A stretch of DNA of 7,549 bases from Pseudomonadota bacterium (GTDB taxonomy: Bacteria; Myxococcota_A; Polyangia; Polyangiales; Polyangiaceae). The stretch is from the NCBI GenBank assembly GCA_023432025.1, contig JAEYVE010000226.1, forward strand, positions 1-7,549. The letters are read 5' to 3'. Made by a program: the position numbers and the translations under genes. A model generated the notes under the pieces. The model searched no databases. It was not told the DNA's origin and was given only the letters and a program-made list of their open reading frames with translations. Positions 5,627 through 7,549 of this stretch are shown in pieces (within the stretch, counting starts at the first letter, position 1; each line of letters opens with the position of its first letter).

Positions 5627-7549
5627 GTGAGCGTGAGTTGGGTGGGAGAATCTCTCGAGGACTTGGATCAGGTCGTCGCGCCGGACGAAGCGTCTCTCTC
5701 GGACGACGCATGGACGCTCGTCGAAGACCGCGAGCGCCGACCCGAGGTCAACGGTGCGTTGTTCTCACTCGGTGACGGCTTGGTGGGCACCGCCGGCTTC
5801 GTCGAGGAAGCGCCGAGCGACGGGGCGGTTCGTGTCGCGGGCGCGTTTGCGCAAAGGCGCACCGACGACGCGCTCCCGCGCTTCTGTCACCTGCCCAGCT
5901 GGATCCACCTCGAACGCTGCTCTTCGCGGACGAACCTCGGTTTTCGTTGGCTCGATCTGCGCGCGGGTCTCTTGGTCCGACAGGACGCCGACGGCACGCG
6001 GACCGTTCGCTTCTCTTCGCTTTCGTATCCCGGGCTCACGGTGATGCGCGCCGAGTGGCCACACGGCACCTTCGTCGCCGGATACCCGCTGGGGGACGTG
6101 GACGGAGGGCCCGGTTTCGTCATCTCTGCCCCGAGCGCCGAAGTGGCGCACGCGCTGGTGGAGGCGGATCACGGCGCGGTCTCCGTCTGCGCGCGACAGA
6201 CGCAACGCCGCGTCGATGGACGCGAGGTGTTGGAGCGTGTTGCGCTCTTCGAGCGCTTGCCCAGCTCCGAAGAATCGAGGCAGCTCACGGCGTTCGAGGC
6301 GCTCTCCTACGACGAGCTGCGCGCCGAGCAAGAGCGCGCTTGGGCAGAGCGCTGGGAAAAGGCGGACGTTCGCATTCACGGCGACCACGTGCTCACGCGG
6401 AACGTGCGCTTTGCGCTGTTTCACTTGATGGCCTCCGCGAACGCGACGGGCGAGGCCGTGGTCGGTCCTCGCGGCCTCACCGGCGGCGACTACGGCGGGC
6501 ACGTGTTCTGGGACGCCGACGTCTACGTATTGCCGTTTTTTGCCGCCACGGAGCCGGCCGTGGCGCGCGCGATGCTCGAGTATCGCCTCCGCAGATCGAA
6601 CGAAGCGCGCCGCGCCGCTCGCAGACTGGGCCTTTCGGGTCTGCGTTTTCCGTGGGAGTCGGCCGCCACCGGACGAGACGTGACACCGCGTTGCGTCACC
6701 GATGCCTCGGGCAAAACGATCGCGATCGTCTCTGGTGAGCGGGAGGAGCACATCGTTGCGGACGTCGCTTGGGCCGCAGATTGCTACTGCCGGTGGACGG
6801 GCGACGCCGCGTTCGAGCGCGGCCCAGGTCGCACTCTGTTCGTAGAAACCGCTCGCTACTGGGCGTCACGAGCGGAGGTCGAAGCGGACGGTCGCGCGCA
6901 CTTGCGGGGCCTCATGGGGCCGGACGAATACCACGAGCTCGTCGACGACAACGCGTACACCAACGTGATGGCGCGTTGGAACCTGCGACGCGCGGCGCAG
7001 GCACTCGCAGAGAACTCCGCGGAGGCGGCCGAGGCCGCTCGCTTCCGCGCGCTCGCGAGCGCGCTGGTGGACGGCTACGAGCCTCGGACGGGCGTGTACG
7101 AGCAGTTCGCTGGCTTCTTCGGCCTGGAGCCGCTCCTAGTCACCGAGTTGTCCGAGGTGCCGGTGACGGCGGACGTGCTCCTCGGTCGCGAGCGAGTCTC
7201 GCAGGCGCAGGTGGTCAAGCAGGCCGATGTCTTGATGCTGCACCACATGGTGCCCGCAGAAGTCGAGCCGGCCTCACTGAACGCCAACTTGAGCTACTAC
7301 CTGCCGCGCACCGCGCACGGGAGCTCGCTTTCTCCTTCCATTCACGCCGCGCTCTTGGCTCGCGCGGGGCGCCTCACGGAAGCGCTCGAGCTCCTCGAGC
7401 TCTGCGCGCGTTTCGACCTCGACGACGTGGCCGGAAATACGGCCGGCGGCGTGCACCTGGCGAACATGGGCGGTCTTTGGCAGGCGCTGGTTTTCGGGTT
7501 TCTCGGGGTCGCCGTTTCGGCGCGGGGGGAGCTCCACGTGGATCCTCGC
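5627..7549 (+). CDS. Glycoside hydrolase family 65 protein (disaccharide phosphorylase type), 3' partial
   Basis: 641 residues run to the window edge without a stop. GH65 enzymes are mostly inverting phosphorylases that split alpha-glucosides (maltose, trehalose, kojibiose, nigerose) into glucose 1-phosphate and a sugar; substrate cannot be read here. An N-terminal beta-sandwich domain begins with WTLVEDRE...GALFSLGDGLVG (about residues 25-60) and LPSWIHL. The (alpha/alpha)6 barrel follows: GHVFWDADVYVLPFF (residues 291-305; Trp295-Asp296 is the expected glucose-site pair), GPDEYHELVDDNAYTN with catalytic acid Glu434, KQADV (Lys531-Gln532), and the phosphate-site HGSSLSPS (His564, Ser566, Ser567). 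TAGGVHLANMGGLWQ (His610) follows near the end. All key motifs are intact. Glu434 lies roughly 50 residues earlier than in well-known maltose phosphorylases (Glu487 in Lactobacillus brevis), so the N-terminal domain is compact. The usual WDTE is WDAD. No signal peptide, so it acts in the cytoplasm. A C-terminal domain and any beta-phosphoglucomutase partner would lie beyond the window. Confidence 0.92.
   Translation, partial: MSVSWVGESLEDLDQVVAPDEASLSDDAWTLVEDRERRPEVNGALFSLGDGLVGTAGFVEEAPSDGAVRVAGAFAQRRTDDALPRFCHLPSWIHLERCSSRTNLGFRWLDLRAGLLVRQDADGTRTVRFSSLSYPGLTVMRAEWPHGTFVAGYPLGDVDGGPGFVISAPSAEVAHALVEADHGAVSVCARQTQRRVDGREVLERVALFERLPSSEESRQLTAFEALSYDELRAEQERAWAERWEKADVRIHGDHVLTRNVRFALFHLMASANATGEAVVGPRGLTGGDYGGHVFWDADVYVLPFFAATEPAVARAMLEYRLRRSNEARRAARRLGLSGLRFPWESAATGRDVTPRCVTDASGKTIAIVSGEREEHIVADVAWAADCYCRWTGDAAFERGPGRTLFVETARYWASRAEVEADGRAHLRGLMGPDEYHELVDDNAYTNVMARWNLRRAAQALAENSAEAAEAARFRALASALVDGYEPRTGVYEQFAGFFGLEPLLVTELSEVPVTADVLLGRERVSQAQVVKQADVLMLHHMVPAEVEPASLNANLSYYLPRTAHGSSLSPSIHAALLARAGRLTEALELLELCARFDLDDVAGNTAGGVHLANMGGLWQALVFGFLGVAVSARGELHVDPR

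Noticed and set aside
5765..6751. 328-residue minus-strand frame opposite the GH65 gene
   Set aside because: Antisense to a gene with intact GH65 motifs; composition is Arg/Ala-rich without domain features.
1..7549. Apparent excess of gagctc palindromes
   Set aside because: Most occurrences are in-frame Glu-Leu codons and reflect codon preference, not a dispersed signal.

Overview
The window is GC-rich DNA (third codon positions almost always G or C; Glu-Leu written as gag-ctc throughout). With its mix of an outer-membrane-type beta-rich protein, a secreted metallophosphoesterase and frequent GTG starts, it suggests a large-genome soil bacterium, most likely a myxobacterium (Myxococcota/Polyangiales). 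That placement is inferred from composition and protein style, not from a marker gene. I see no tRNA, rRNA, CRISPR array, insertion sequence or integrase.

Left part (1-2116, + strand): a two-gene unit. The first gene enters from outside the window and encodes an unrecognised protein with two hydrophobic segments, a glycine/histidine motif and a long beta-strand-rich C-terminal half. Its stop overlaps the GTG start of the second gene, a secreted, possibly lipid-anchored calcineurin-like metallophosphoesterase with an extra N-terminal domain. The overlap implies translational coupling.

Middle (2117-3783, + strand): a 254-bp leader containing a short 14-bp tandem repeat, then a complete cytoplasmic M20-family dipeptidase with all expected metal ligands. 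Between this gene and the converging hemerythrin gene lies a two-copy repeat of 60-bp period. Each copy folds into a strong GC hairpin, so the pair probably acts as a bidirectional terminator or belongs to a dispersed repeat family.

Right part (4017-7549): three minus-strand units read leftward. They are a DUF6766-like membrane protein gene broken at a six-base homopolymer and missing a block in each half, a 92-residue unknown protein with a faint winged-helix look, and a hemerythrin HHE-domain protein. Diverging from them is a + strand glycoside hydrolase family 65 gene (disaccharide phosphorylase type), cut off by the window end, with catalytic and phosphate-site motifs intact and a compact N-terminal domain. 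This cluster looks like accessory stress and carbohydrate metabolism genes.

I do not find a clearly new multi-gene system. The best leads are the broken and internally shortened DUF6766 gene, the tandem hairpin repeat, and the coupled beta-protein/phosphoesterase pair.
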